This document shows positions 53,061-64,000 of a stretch of 64,000 nucleotides of DNA, in pieces; position 1 is the first letter of the stretch, and each line of letters starts with the position of its first letter. The notes under the pieces are model-generated. The model ran no database searches. It was not told the DNA's origin and saw only the letters and a list, made by a program, of their open reading frames with translations. The translations under genes were made by a program, and so were the position numbers. Source of the DNA: Ursus arctos (taxonomy: Eukaryota > Chordata > Mammalia > Carnivora > Ursidae); contig NW_026623100.1 in NCBI RefSeq assembly GCF_023065955.2, positions 67,522,727 to 67,586,726 of the forward strand, read 5' to 3'.

Positions 53061-55024
53061 GAGGATAATTCATCCAGGAGTGGAGGAGGCTGGCGTGTGC
53101 AGACACTGTGGGGACAAATGGTGACTTTCCACAAACAGAGCTTCCTGCGGCTGCTGCTGCTGTAGTCAGGCCACAGACGGTCAGGGACAGGCTCCCACGC
53201 TGAATGCTGCCCTTCCTCCTCCCCTCCTCCCTGACTGATCAGATAGACACATCCCCTTTTCCAAAGAACAGCTCAGAATCGACCTGGAGTGCCAGCTGAG
53301 CCCTAGCTTCTAGGTAAGACAGAATAAAACTACCTGCAGACCGCATGCCCAGCCTGAGTTGGGAGGGGAGGTCCTCTACTGGGAAGTCATACCAGCCCCC
53401 ACCCAAGGGCCTGACAGCCTCAAACAGGCAAGCCCTCCCTGGACACGTGTCCTTCTAGAGAAGGGAAGCGTGAAAGGCTCAGACTTCTTGCCTGACTTAG
53501 AGTTTTAGTGAGGAGACCTTCTGGTTGTCCTGTTGTCCAAACGGAAATTCCTACCATTTATCTGAAAGGGAAAAAAGCCCTAAGGACAGTCACCACCTCT
53601 CACCAGCCTGCGTTTTCCAAGTTGTTCAATGCTGGGTGACAAGACCTATTTCTCAGGCAGTGAAATTTGGCATTGAAGGGCCTTTCTGTCCCTACAGCCC
53701 CTGCCTCAGGACTACACACTAGGGTATGCTTGGTATGCATTTGCTGGGCAGAACTGAGGGTTACCTTCCAGTGGGAACATTCTGAGACCCTCTAAGATGA
53801 TAAAAAAGTCATGAAAATTTTTCTCCTTAAAATTAAAAAAAAAAAAAATCCTCATAAAACTGCAGAGGTAGGGGCAGACTGTTGGCTGGGCAGGGAAGGC
53901 CAGCGGGCCAACCCCGAAACTGCAGTCGGAGGGAAGGGCCCTGGCTAGGTGGACACTGGCAGCTGTTAGTCCTTCCTGCCCCCAGAAAGGTCGCCTCCAC
54001 CCAGCTCCTTCCCCTGCTTTGAGGATGAAGGCTGAGGGGTGACTGCCACACTCTGAACATGAGCAGATGAAAATATCATGGAGGTCAGGGCTAGGAGACC
54101 TGGCGGCAAGTCTGGGGCTTAGGAGAGCTGGCAGTGTGCAGACAGCTCTGCAGGAGCTGGGACTCCTGGCTGACATGTCGGAGCCAGGGTGGGGGGATAT
54201 GCAGTGAATTAGGCATCCTGGCAAGTCAAGTCAGGACACTGGAGAGCTCTGTGGGGACCAGCCTGAAGATGGGGTCTGCAAGTGCCAGGGAGGCCACAGC
54301 AGATGCTCTGGAAGCAGCTAGGAGGTCAGGGGTTTGGAGGGAAGGTGACCGGACAGTCCCGCTGTGAGGCAGGAGGCCGCCCCACCACCTAGAACTTGCA
54401 CCAGGGAGGTGGGGGCTCTGTGGGGCCTTGGTCCTCAGGACCAGGGGAGGATGAGACTCTGTCCCCAGGGAAAGAACTGATTCTATTGTCTGGGGTGGGG
54501 ATGGGGAGCTCGCCCCTCCCCCTCTGCCTCTGTGAAGCTATGTTCTGTCTCTAGCATATTTAGAGACACTGCTTCTTTTCCACTGGGGGGTAGATTTGTG
54601 GAAGGTGGGCGGTGGTTCTCGGCTGGAGGGACTAGAGAGTCCAGAGGCCAGGGCAGATAGTTGGGCCACGTGAGAGAACTAAGTTCAGCACCTTGGGGAG
54701 CTCTAAGCACCCCAGGGCCAGGGTGGAAAGTGGGGAGGGCTCTAGAGAGGTTGGGGTACTAAGTCGGCAGCTGAGTAAGGCCAAGGCATGGGCATCCCCT
54801 TTGCGAGGCAGACTCTGGGAGCTCCAAATGCCTTGCGTCTGTCTGACCCACTTGTTCCTCATTAAACAGCTGGGCTGGGCATGAGGGTGGGCTGGGGATC
54901 CGTTTGCAGACTGGGGAGCTTACGGTTTAACAGGCGACACACTAAATGACTGTGGTGCCAAGTGAGGGGAGTTTAGTGGGGCAAGCACTGGGTAGAGGAG
55001 GCTCAGAGGAGGGGCCGCTGGCTG

Positions 55025-55235
55025 GCTTGGTGGAGGCTTGTGTGTGTGTGGCGGGTGACAGTGAAGAAAACACTGGAAAGATGTGTAGCAGCTCACCAGG
55101 TGGGCTGGAGGGGCCAGGTGTGAACCGTATGCGTGTGTGTGTGTAAGCATGTGTGCATGACCATATGGTGTGTGTGAACATGTGGCTGTGTATGAGCATG
55201 TCTGTACATGTACGAGTGTGTATGTGTGTGGGTGG
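55025..55235 (+). repeat. TG-rich simple repeat region
   Basis: Several GTGTGT and TGTGCATG runs, densest at 55128-55235. Imperfect. Confidence 0.7.
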
Positions 55236-55779
55236 TGTCAGAGGCAGGCCCATATTCGATTGTGAAAGAAACAAACCCACTGTAGTCTTTAACCCAAGGA
55301 GAGTGGGGGCCATTGGTGAATTTTATGAGATAGGGTGAGAGGGTCAGGTTTGTCTCTTACACTCAAAATGTCTGCTCAGAATCAACCATCAGTGCCCTCA
55401 CCCCTACGCCCCCACACTGCCCCACCCCTGGCCTTTCCCCACCATTGGGCACTTCCTTTCTGCTATTCCAACCCATTCTGATGCCCCTCCTCCGAATTTA
55501 CCCGGTACAGGGCACTGGGCCCAGAGCTGGGATCGGGGTGGGGGCTGCAGGGGGGAGGGGCATAGATGATGAGCAAGACAGTCCCCGTCCCAGGGGAAAG
55601 TATAGCTCAGTGGGGACACAAGTGCTATATCAATGGTCAGTGGTGGTGCTCAAGGCCTTTTGAGAAGGGAGGGACGAGGGGCCTGGGGAGGGAGGGTTGG
55701 GGTGGGATGACCCAGAAGTGCAGGGGGTGTCATGGGTGGAGAATCAAATGCACATAACAAGGGGTGTTCTTCTTAATTT

Positions 55780-55900
55780 ACTAGTTCATAGTCAAATACA
55801 CATTTACGGAGGACCTACTATGTGTCAGGACCTGGACTATGAATACAAAACCAGTTTCCGTCCTCAAGGGGCTCACAGTCTGATGGGGGAGGTAGATGCT
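55780..55900 (+). repeat. Ancient interspersed repeat fragment (L2-like)
   Basis: 'ggaggacctactatgtgtca' then 'cctcaaggggctcacagtct' is a common degraded mammalian repeat. Class uncertain. Confidence 0.4.
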
Positions 55901-58499
55901 GCAGCGGACAAAGGTCAGCTGGGTTGTTTGGCCCTGGAACCCCATTCTATTGGGGAGAACTCCAAGATGGGCAGGGAACTGGGCCTGTGGAGTGAGTCTG
56001 GCGGAGGCAACTTCCTGGCAGCTGGCCCGTAGCCACGAGACCTGGGCTCAGCTGGTCTGAGGACGTCCTGGGGTGGAGAGCAGAGCCGGCGATGACTACA
56101 GCGGTTGTGGTGAACTGGGGGAGCTGACCGCTCAGTGGTGCTTGAGCAACCCTGGGGGCGGGGGTGGGGTGACGGTGCCAGTGGGTACTGGCTCTGTGAT
56201 GGATCAATCCCCAGCCTCAAATAAATTCCTGTTCTGTTGAACTGTCAGAGCTGTAGTCTTTGGTTGGCGTCACATGACCCTGCATGTGTTATACTGTGTC
56301 ACATGCAGGCTTATGATAAACACCCCTTGTAGCAGAACCCGCCTGGGGCACTGGGGGGGAGCACTGGGGGAGCACAGGGGGCAAGTGGAGGAGGGAAGGC
56401 CCACAGGGATGCGGGACCTGGCTGGGTCTTGGGAGGTGAGTGGGACTTGTTAACGGTGCTAACTTTTGTTAGCAGTTGGCCTATGCAAAGGCCCAAATTG
56501 CACATCAGCACACTGCCTGCATGAGCAGTGGGCAGTTGAGTAGGGCTGGAGTGGGGGTGGGCGGGTGGCACTGAGGCTGGAGAGCCTGCAAAGGTCCCCG
56601 TGACGGGTTTGTGTTAGGAAATGTTGATTGTGGGTCTGGAAGGAAAATTGAGAAAAGTCACCCTGGTCACCTGGGGTATACAGGGATGGGATGGATGGAG
56701 GGCAAATGTCTGGAGAAAGACAGACCCTGCCACGAGGGGCTGCTGCTGCTGGGGGGTGGGCCATGAGGATGAGGCCTGGCCCTTAGCCTGGAAAACAGTG
56801 GAAGGAGCCCTTCCACTGCAGAACCCCCAGGTCTTTTAGAGTCCGTGCAGGGCTGGGGCCGAGGGAACGATTTTCTGAGTGTTGTTCCCGTCTTCAGCCC
56901 CCCAGGGCAGGCTACCTCCCTGCAGGGCCCGGGGCATGGCATTCAGGAGCCAGGTGCTGGTTGCTGCCTCTCTTTGCTTCCGCGTCATGCATGTGCCCCT
57001 CAAACTGATGGGTCCCCACGCTTTGCATCGTAGGCTGTGAGTACAGAGGCCTTGCTACGACGAGCAGCCACCAGCCTGTGGTCTATCCTTGGCTGTTACC
57101 ACTTTATAGCTTTCTATTTTACCACTCACTATTTTCGGGGCAGGACGTCAGATTTCCAAATACACACGAGAATCTGTAGCTGGCCCCTGCCAGAGAACTG
57201 AATAAAGATGTGTGCTGAGTGGAGCAGTACTGGATGTGCCCCCAGCTAGATATAAACTCTAGACGTCTTTGACCGGAAGACAGAGCTCAGTGAAGGCAGC
57301 TGGGGGACTGACAGTCGCCACCACACCCTGCAACCCAGCCCAGCCCCCAGGTGGAGAGGATGGGGATCTAGGTGACGAGCCTGAAAATTCGTCATCAGGA
57401 ACTCTGCTTTCTTCATCGGGGTCAAAGTGAAGAGTGCTTGCTACCCTCCTTTCCTGGCCAGTGGGCAGAGGGGGGGCAGGGGAGGCCCACAGAGAGCCCT
57501 GCTTCCCTCCCTCACTGCCCTGGATTCCCAGAGGGCCTGGGCTCTTCACCCTCAACTGGCCATAACGACCACCCTGTCCTCTTTCCATCCAGAAGCTCTG
57601 GCTGACCTGCCTTCCACCTGGATCCTAAGAAGCCTAGGTGAGACAGCAGTCTGTGTGGGTAGCAAAGGCGCTGGCTGGGGAAGAGGCCGAGGACCCCAAA
57701 GCTTCTTCACCCATCACCCCAGACCCAGGAAAATAGAAGAGCAACAAGAACCCAGAGAAGTAAATGATATCTCAAATAAAGAGCGAAAATCCCAACAGCC
57801 AGACACAACCTCAAAGCTTCAATTCTCATGTGCGATGTTCCATAGAACCTTGCTTTGTTGCAAGCATCCTGAAGTCTTAAGCCCTAAAGGTCCAGCCAGC
57901 GAGGGCTTTGGTAAAGTCAGCCACCTGTCCCAGGAAGATGGATGGCACAGTGAGGTGGTGGCGGGAGGTGCTGGGGAGGAGAAGATGGGGCACAGGCAGG
58001 AGAGATATACAAGAAGTGGGGGAAACATGGCCCTCCCCGACCTGCTTTAGCAAAAGCCAGTGTTTCCCAAGAATCCTGAGAGCACAGTCCCAGCAAATAA
58101 ATCAATAGTTTTAAAGGATTTGCAAGAATTAGTGAACCAGAGCTGGGAGCACGATCAGTTCAGTTACCAGGTGAAGAGGGAAATGAAACGGAAAGCCCAG
58201 ATGCCAGGGGCTAATGGCAACTCTGAACACTTCGAATCACATCACAGGAGAGGAGAATTCATGGCCAGAGAGGCCCTGGGGTAAGGATGCAGGGGTGGAG
58301 AGCGTGCCCCCCTGTGCGTGTGTTTGTAGGGGATGGGGACCCCACTTGTGTCTTCTGGGGTGTCTGGGAAGGAGTGTCGCTCTATGGCTGCTTGCCCCTG
58401 AGTCTCCATCTGAGTCCACCCCTCCTGCCGGGCCTGGCCAGGGTCAGGTCTGGGGCAGCACCTCGCCTCTTGTCCTTTCAGGGGAGGCGAAAGCCTGGG

Positions 58500-58600
58500 A
58501 TCATTTCAGTTTTTCATATTGCTAATGGTCTTGAATGATCATGCAAGCAATCGCCATGATCATTTTAGGAAAATTACCAAAAAAGAAGAAAGTGCCATTT
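58500..58600. promoter_or_regulatory. AT-rich element with a perfect 10-bp inverted repeat
   Basis: AATGATCATG (58534-58543) and CATGATCATT (58555-58564) are exact reverse complements across an 11-base spacer. Each arm contains the palindrome TGATCA. The surrounding 100 bases are AT-rich and appear unique. Could be a dimeric factor site; unproven. Confidence 0.3.
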
Positions 58601-59929
58601 GTCTTCCAGGTGACCAGGTGTCAGCCTCAGGGCCCAGCACAGTCAGAGGGTCAGGGCTGCCTTAAAGCCAGCCAGGTGTCACACCTGCGGAGAAACTAGG
58701 GCCACCAGGGAGGAGCCAGCCTCTGGCCCGCGGCTGGTCTCCCTGTCATACTGGCTGGCAGGGTCCTTGGCACCCACCAGCTCGTGGAGGAGGCACCCTA
58801 GGCTTGGTCCCAGGAGGTCCCTGGAAGGGTCAACAGGTGGCCTCTTCTGACATGCCCCCCTTCCTGTCTCCTGTTTGCCCACTCAGGCCTCTTCCCTGCT
58901 AATCCCTCCCACTGAGGTCTGCGAAGCTTGCCTGGGAGTTCTGTCTCCAGTTAGACTGACAGCTCAACTGAGAGAGTTGTGATCAAGATGCCGCCTTTCA
59001 TTCCCCGAAATCCCAGAGCCTCACGCAGCCTCTGGGACCCATGGAACCCGTCTTGGGCCGGGGTGGCTCACAGATGCCACCAGCTGGGTCTGCAGTCCTC
59101 TGTGATGGCACAGAATCTGAAGGACAGCACCCCCCCGCCCCCCAGCTCCAGCCTCCAGCTCCAGGCCCAGGGGTGGGCAGTGCTGGACCTGACCTGAAAG
59201 CTGTCCCTGCCACCTGTGGGCTGTGGCCCTCCTGCCCAGCTCTGTCTTGCTGATAAATAATGGTGTCGATCTGGTGCCACAGCTCCTTTTAGGAACAGAA
59301 GCCATCTACGACTCTCCTGTGGGGGCCCACGTTGGCTCCCACTTGGGGTGGGTATTACCTTTGCTCAGTGGAGGTGAGGGTCTCAATTAAATGAGCAGGT
59401 CTGGGTGGATAGCTATAGCCCTGACCCCAGGGGGCTGCAACCAGGGCCTGGGGCAGGTAGGGAGAAGGCTTTCCCCAGTACAACTCACCTAGGGCTAGGA
59501 AAGGTGTGCACTGCAAACCAAAGGGCTCCCCAAGGCCCCAGGAATGACCCCATATATTCCAGCAAAGGTGGATCCAGGATAGGAGTGGGCTGGGCCACCC
59601 TGACTGCCAGCAGAAGCTGCTCTCTCTGCTCCCATCTGCCCCCGGAAGGCTCTGAAACCAACACTTCCCTCCTTGCTCACCTCTGCAGGCCAAGGTACGG
59701 CTGTGCCTGTCTCCTGTTAGCAAGGCCTGTGTCATCCACCCTGAGCAGCATCTGTCAATGTGGTACGTTTGCACGGCAGCGGGGGACAGGGCTTCCCATT
59801 CCCCTGGTAGGCACCGGGGAGGGGAACATAATAGACTTTGATCATTGCTCAGAAAAGCTCTCAAATGCAGAGCCTGGATCCGGCTGGTCTCTGTACCCCA
59901 GTACTTGGCATACTGTCTGGCCCTGAACA

Positions 59930-60260
59930 GGTAGAGATGTGAGTGAGTGATGGGGGGAATGAATGGATAGTTGCTGGATTGGAGAAGCAGTCGTGGAATA
60001 GGAGGCACTCAGCTGGGTCTTGAATGGGTAGGATTTGAGCCAACAGCTGTGGAGAAAGGGCCGCCCCCAGAGTGACGGCAGGAGCAAAGGTAGAGAAGCA
60101 GGAACCAAGTGGGACAGGTGGGACAGGTGGCCGGGTGGAGAGACAGCATCAAGCAGGAAGAGCGAGAAGCTGCAGAGTGACAGAACCCGGGGAACAACCA
60201 CACGGAAGGACGTGAGGCATTTCCAGGCCTCCAGAATTTTCTTTGCCCAGACAGCACCCG
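59930..60260 (+). repeat. Ancient dispersed repeat fragment
   Basis: 'gaatggatagttgctggatt', 'cactcagctgggtcttgaat', 'gagcaaaggtagagaagcag' resemble an old dispersed mammalian repeat seen elsewhere in the window. Confidence 0.3.
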
Positions 60261-61039
60261 TCAGGGAGGGGAAAAGCCTGCAAGCCCCGGGCTTGGCTCT
60301 CGCCCAGCCTGGGGCGAGGAAGGGAAGGAGGTGGGTGGGGACAGGGGGCTTGCTCAGAACAGCTCGCTCAGAACATAGGGCCTCCCTCTCCCAAGCACTC
60401 ACTTCCCAGGCATCTGGAAATCATTTGGAAGGAGAAAGAACCAAGTGCCTCGGACAGAACGGACCCTGGGCCCCACCTGATGCACTCAAGTCTCCTAGGG
60501 GCTGACTGAAGCAAGAGGTGGAGTCCAGGGCTCCCTGGGGGCCGGGCCAGGAGGGGCAGTCAGGTGTCCAGACGCTCTAGCAGGCACGGGAGGACACGGT
60601 ATGGTGACGGTGAGGAACAGGGCATGGTGACCTCTCACTGAGAGCCTGTGGCATGCTGCTACGGCCCTGGCATGTCACGTACCTCATTGTACTGAAGCTG
60701 TGAGTGTCTGGGACATATGACAGGGTCAGGTGACATGCCCAGTGTCTCCAGCTGGAGGCTCAGACCGCTTTGATATGACGTGGGCCCGGCCCTGTGTCAG
60801 GCGTCAGGTGTCAACCTGTGTATTCGCCCCAAGTATTCACAAAAATACTTACACTTGGGCCCCACCCCCAGATTTTGTCCAATAGTGTGGGGGACAATCT
60901 GGGTACCAGGATTCCTAAAAGCTTCCTAGAAAATGTCGATGTGCTACAAAGTTTGAGAATCTCTGGTCTCATGCCCCAGCACTGTTTTTTTGCCTTTTTG
61001 TTCTATTCCTAAAGTGTCCAGATCTGTGCTCAGAGCTCA

Positions 61040-61180
61040 AATAAATTTACTGGAAAAAAAATAAAATAAAATTAAGGAACAACAGCTCAAAGAGCCAGCA
61101 ATTTATGCAAATGAATGCAAATAAATACACACTCCATACATATGTTTATGCAAATATTCTTGTGGTCCTTGCAAATCACT
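61040..61180. promoter_or_regulatory. Octamer cluster (candidate POU-factor enhancer)
   Basis: Three perfect ATGCAAAT octamers lie at 61105-61112, 61115-61122 and 61148-61155, with a one-mismatch fourth (ttgcaaat) at 61169-61176. The first two start 10 bases apart and the third 33 bases on, so all fall on about the same DNA face. It is an AT-rich island in GC-rich intron. POU-domain binding is inferred. Confidence 0.35.
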
Positions 61181-63719
61181 CACCCGCCTGCAAGCAGCTG
61201 CCTACGATTTCTTGGTGAGAGCCCTGGGCAGGGTGCCCGGGTTAATGACAGGTGATATCACGACCTCCCAAAACAGACATCTCTATTAGCTAACTCATCC
61301 CAAAAGTCCTCCAGGGAGCTGCTCACTGAGCCCAGCTCTGTGCACCAAAATCCCCTGGCCTACGCACTCAGGCCTCGGGACTCACTCAAGCCCACAGGCC
61401 AGGGAGGGATCAGGAGCAGCTGCCCGGTGGGTGCTTCAAGGCCATCAGCCCTGGGGGCAACGAGAATGGGGGCCGGACAACTGGTGGGGGCCTGAGAGCT
61501 GCCGGAGGACAGCTCTGATCCCCAAGGGCCTTGCTGGGCTGCCTTTTGTTCTGGGCTAGTCTGGGTAGGCCGGCATGTGGCTGGGCACTCAACCCCACTC
61601 AGACAGCCTGTCCCATGTCTGTTGGTCTGACCAGGTCCTATGGCTTATTTATATAAACCCAGTGGGAGACACAGGACCTCAGAAGAAAACTTGCCTAGTC
61701 AAGATGAGAGATTGGCACGGACACCCACGCTCCCCCAGAAGTGCTCACCGTGGCCCCAGTACTAGGTTGCAACGTCTTTTCCCAGGCCCCGTGGAAAAGC
61801 CACGGCCTCCGTAACTTCAGGACACCCTTGCCTTGTTGCCTCAAGGATGAGCCAGCCCTGTAACCCTGTGGCCCCTGGTCCTGTTCCCTGAGAAGAATAC
61901 AGAGGAACTGAAAGCTCACTGCTTCCTTTGCGCAGGCTCAACACTCCCCAGGGTCCTCCTGGCTGCGGCACACGCCCCCAGTGGGTGCAGGGAGTTCCTC
62001 AAGGGGGGCTGGGATAGGACTGAAGATCCAGCTAAGAACCGGGGCCCTGCCATTTGGGATCCTAGCTCAGCCTGCTGCGGACAGCCCTGCAAAGGTCACA
62101 CTCAATTTCTTATTTCTCCAGTTGCTGCATCCAGGAGATGGAGGCCATGCTTGGGGGAAGCCAGAGTGTGAGCTCCGTGAGGGAGGGAGAGTTTTGTGAG
62201 TTATGCACGGTAGGTCGGTGCTCACTGAGTTTTTGTTGGCTGACCGAATGAATGAGCATTTCCTCCACAACACGCATACGGCACTATCTTCCCCCGTTGT
62301 CCCTGTCACTTCATGGATAATGTGGGGTGGGGAAGGCGTGGCCTGTCCCCATGAGGGAGATCACCTCTGGGAGGGCAGCCAGAGACAGTGCCCCCCTGTA
62401 TACAGCCCACACTGGGAAAGGCCTCCCTCGTGGAAAGACAAATTCCCTTGGGCACAGTTCTCCCTTTGGGTGGTGCTGGTGGTAGGGAGATGGCAGAGGG
62501 GTCCCAATCCTTTCAGGTTGTGAAGGAAACCCAGTGTCTGCTGTTACAGGTGGGTGCCGGGGGTCAGTTGGGGGACTCTGTCTCAACAAAGACCCGTTAC
62601 AGCAACCTCTCCATCAAGCCCCAAAGTCTCCAAGCTCCTGGTGACAACCCACCCATCCAAGCCCTAATGAGCCCTGGAGTCCAGTCTAGTGGAGAGAAGT
62701 CCACCATGTTGTACTGGGATATACAGCATGGCCTCACTGGCCACCTGCCTTCCCCTCCATGCCCTCAGGGGTCATTCTTAGCTTTTGTTGGCCCCAGTTT
62801 CCAAGAGGAAAAAGAGCTTTCACACTCAGAAACATCTCTGCCAGAGTATCAGCTGGCCCCAGCTCAGCGACCCGTGGCCCCTGTCGCCCGGGCATGTGAC
62901 AGAGGCCCAGCCCCGGGAAAGCACCATCTCCCTGCTGCCTGCTTCACTCTTGCTCGCTTGAACTGAACTTCTGGAGGGTGATTTTATTCCTTAATTATTT
63001 CAGGCTGACCCTTCACCTCCTCAGCTTTTCTGGGCTGTGTGGGAGATTCCCTGTGGCTCCAGTCACTCAGCGGCTATGTGATAAGGGACAAAGGAGATAA
63101 AGGCTAAAGGCTTCTCCTTTGGAGGAAAGGGGAGTGATTAGCCCTGGAGCCTCCACGGCTGGTTGGCTGTGGGCCTGGCCACTGGGTCTGGGTCTGTTCC
63201 ATGTCAGGCTGTTGTCTGGAGGGACCAGCCTTTGCCCACATGCTGACCCTGGGGGAGTCTGGCCATGGGCATTCTGAGACTTCTCTCCTCTTAGCTGGAA
63301 ACTGGCTGGAAAGGTCAGAGGTCAACAGAAGGTATCTGGGATAAATTTCTGCGGTCAGTGGGATCCACCAAGCTGACAGCGAGCTAAACCAACATTGTTA
63401 GGAAATAGCCCTGCCCCTCTCCTGGCTCTGGCTATAGATGTACTTCAGGACCAACTCACTCGGGACCTGTGGACCCAGGGTTGGTAACCCAGAGTCTAGA
63501 TTTGAGAGCCTAGAACCAATGCGGAGGCCAGAACAAACTCAGAATTTACATCCAGAGCCCAGAGCTTAACACTTAGAACTTAAAGCCCCAGACAGAGCCC
63601 AGCGTCTGACAAAAGCTAGATTCCTGATTTAAAAACCTGGCACTCCGACAACTGGACCGAGTCCTGAGAAGGCTCCCAGCCCCAGTGTGCTGGAAAGTTC
63701 CCTTTGCTGCTTCCAGCCC

Positions 63720-63960
63720 TCTGATTGGCACCTGACAGTGTGCGGAGTATTAATTATGGTCAGAGCTTTTCAACATGCAATAAAAAGCCTTTTAAACCAT
63801 TCCGATGGGAGGTGATTAACTCTATTAAGTGGCATTATGGATCTTCCTATCTGTTGCTTTCATAAACATAGTTGTAGGCGGAATGTTTTATTAAGGGCAT
63901 AAAAATGTCCCACATTACAATGCATAAGCACATATTGATGTTATATTTCTTTACTGTGCT
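63720..63960. promoter_or_regulatory. Possible conserved AT-rich element at the right edge
   Basis: About 240 bases with 'gtattaattatggtcagagc', 'gaggtgattaactctattaa' and 'acaatgcataagcacatatt'. Homeodomain-type ATTA cores are dense against a GC-rich background. No repeat family recognised. Confidence 0.27.
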
Positions 63961-64000
63961 GCACTCCCCAGTCCCCAACCACTCCGAAAAGAAACTACAT

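Noticed and set aside
59355..60008. 217-codon minus-strand open frame in the upstream KLHL29 intron, considered as an N-terminal exon
   Set aside because: The translation does not resemble the KLHL29 N-terminus and part overlaps an old repeat.

Overview
This is vertebrate nuclear DNA from a carnivoran mammal. The left 20 kb carries fourteen tRNA-Lys-derived CAN SINEs (SINEC type). Several have the inner sequence I associate with bears and seals rather than with dog or cat elements, so an arctoid (bear- or pinniped-like) source is my inference. The window has no prokaryotic genes, CRISPR arrays or complete viral genomes. Most open frames are random frames in introns, repeats or the antisense of real exons.

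The one gene that can be read with confidence is the 3' two thirds of KLHL29, a BTB-BACK-kelch protein, on the minus strand. Nine coding exons run from 47207 down to the stop codon at 25792. They join in phase at every junction and give 561 codons with no frameshift or premature stop. They encode a BTB domain, a BACK domain, a short basic linker and six kelch repeats. The long N-terminal region, about 314 residues if the protein matches the human length I recall (875), is not in the window and must lie beyond 64000. The 3' UTR runs to a predicted poly(A) site near 23785.

Layout: positions 1-475 look like the 3' UTR end of a plus-strand gene, probably ATAD2B by synteny, so the two genes would converge tail to tail. 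From 476 to about 23780 is AT-rich intergenic DNA packed with SINEs, antisense L1 fragments, MIR and L2-like fossils, MaLR LTR remnants and microsatellites. From 23785 to 64000 is GC-richer KLHL29 gene body in which I find no CAN SINE. It holds old MIR/L1/LTR remnants and several AT-rich islands with clustered transcription-factor motifs, which look like candidate conserved regulatory elements.

The observations most worth checking are a tandem heat-shock-element-like array (45457-45500), a helically spaced cluster of POU octamers (61105-61155), a possible small spliced transcript with a 127-codon open frame between the two genes (20392-21140), and the sharp SINE and base-composition boundary at the KLHL29 3' end. 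I see no sign of a wholly new multi-gene system.
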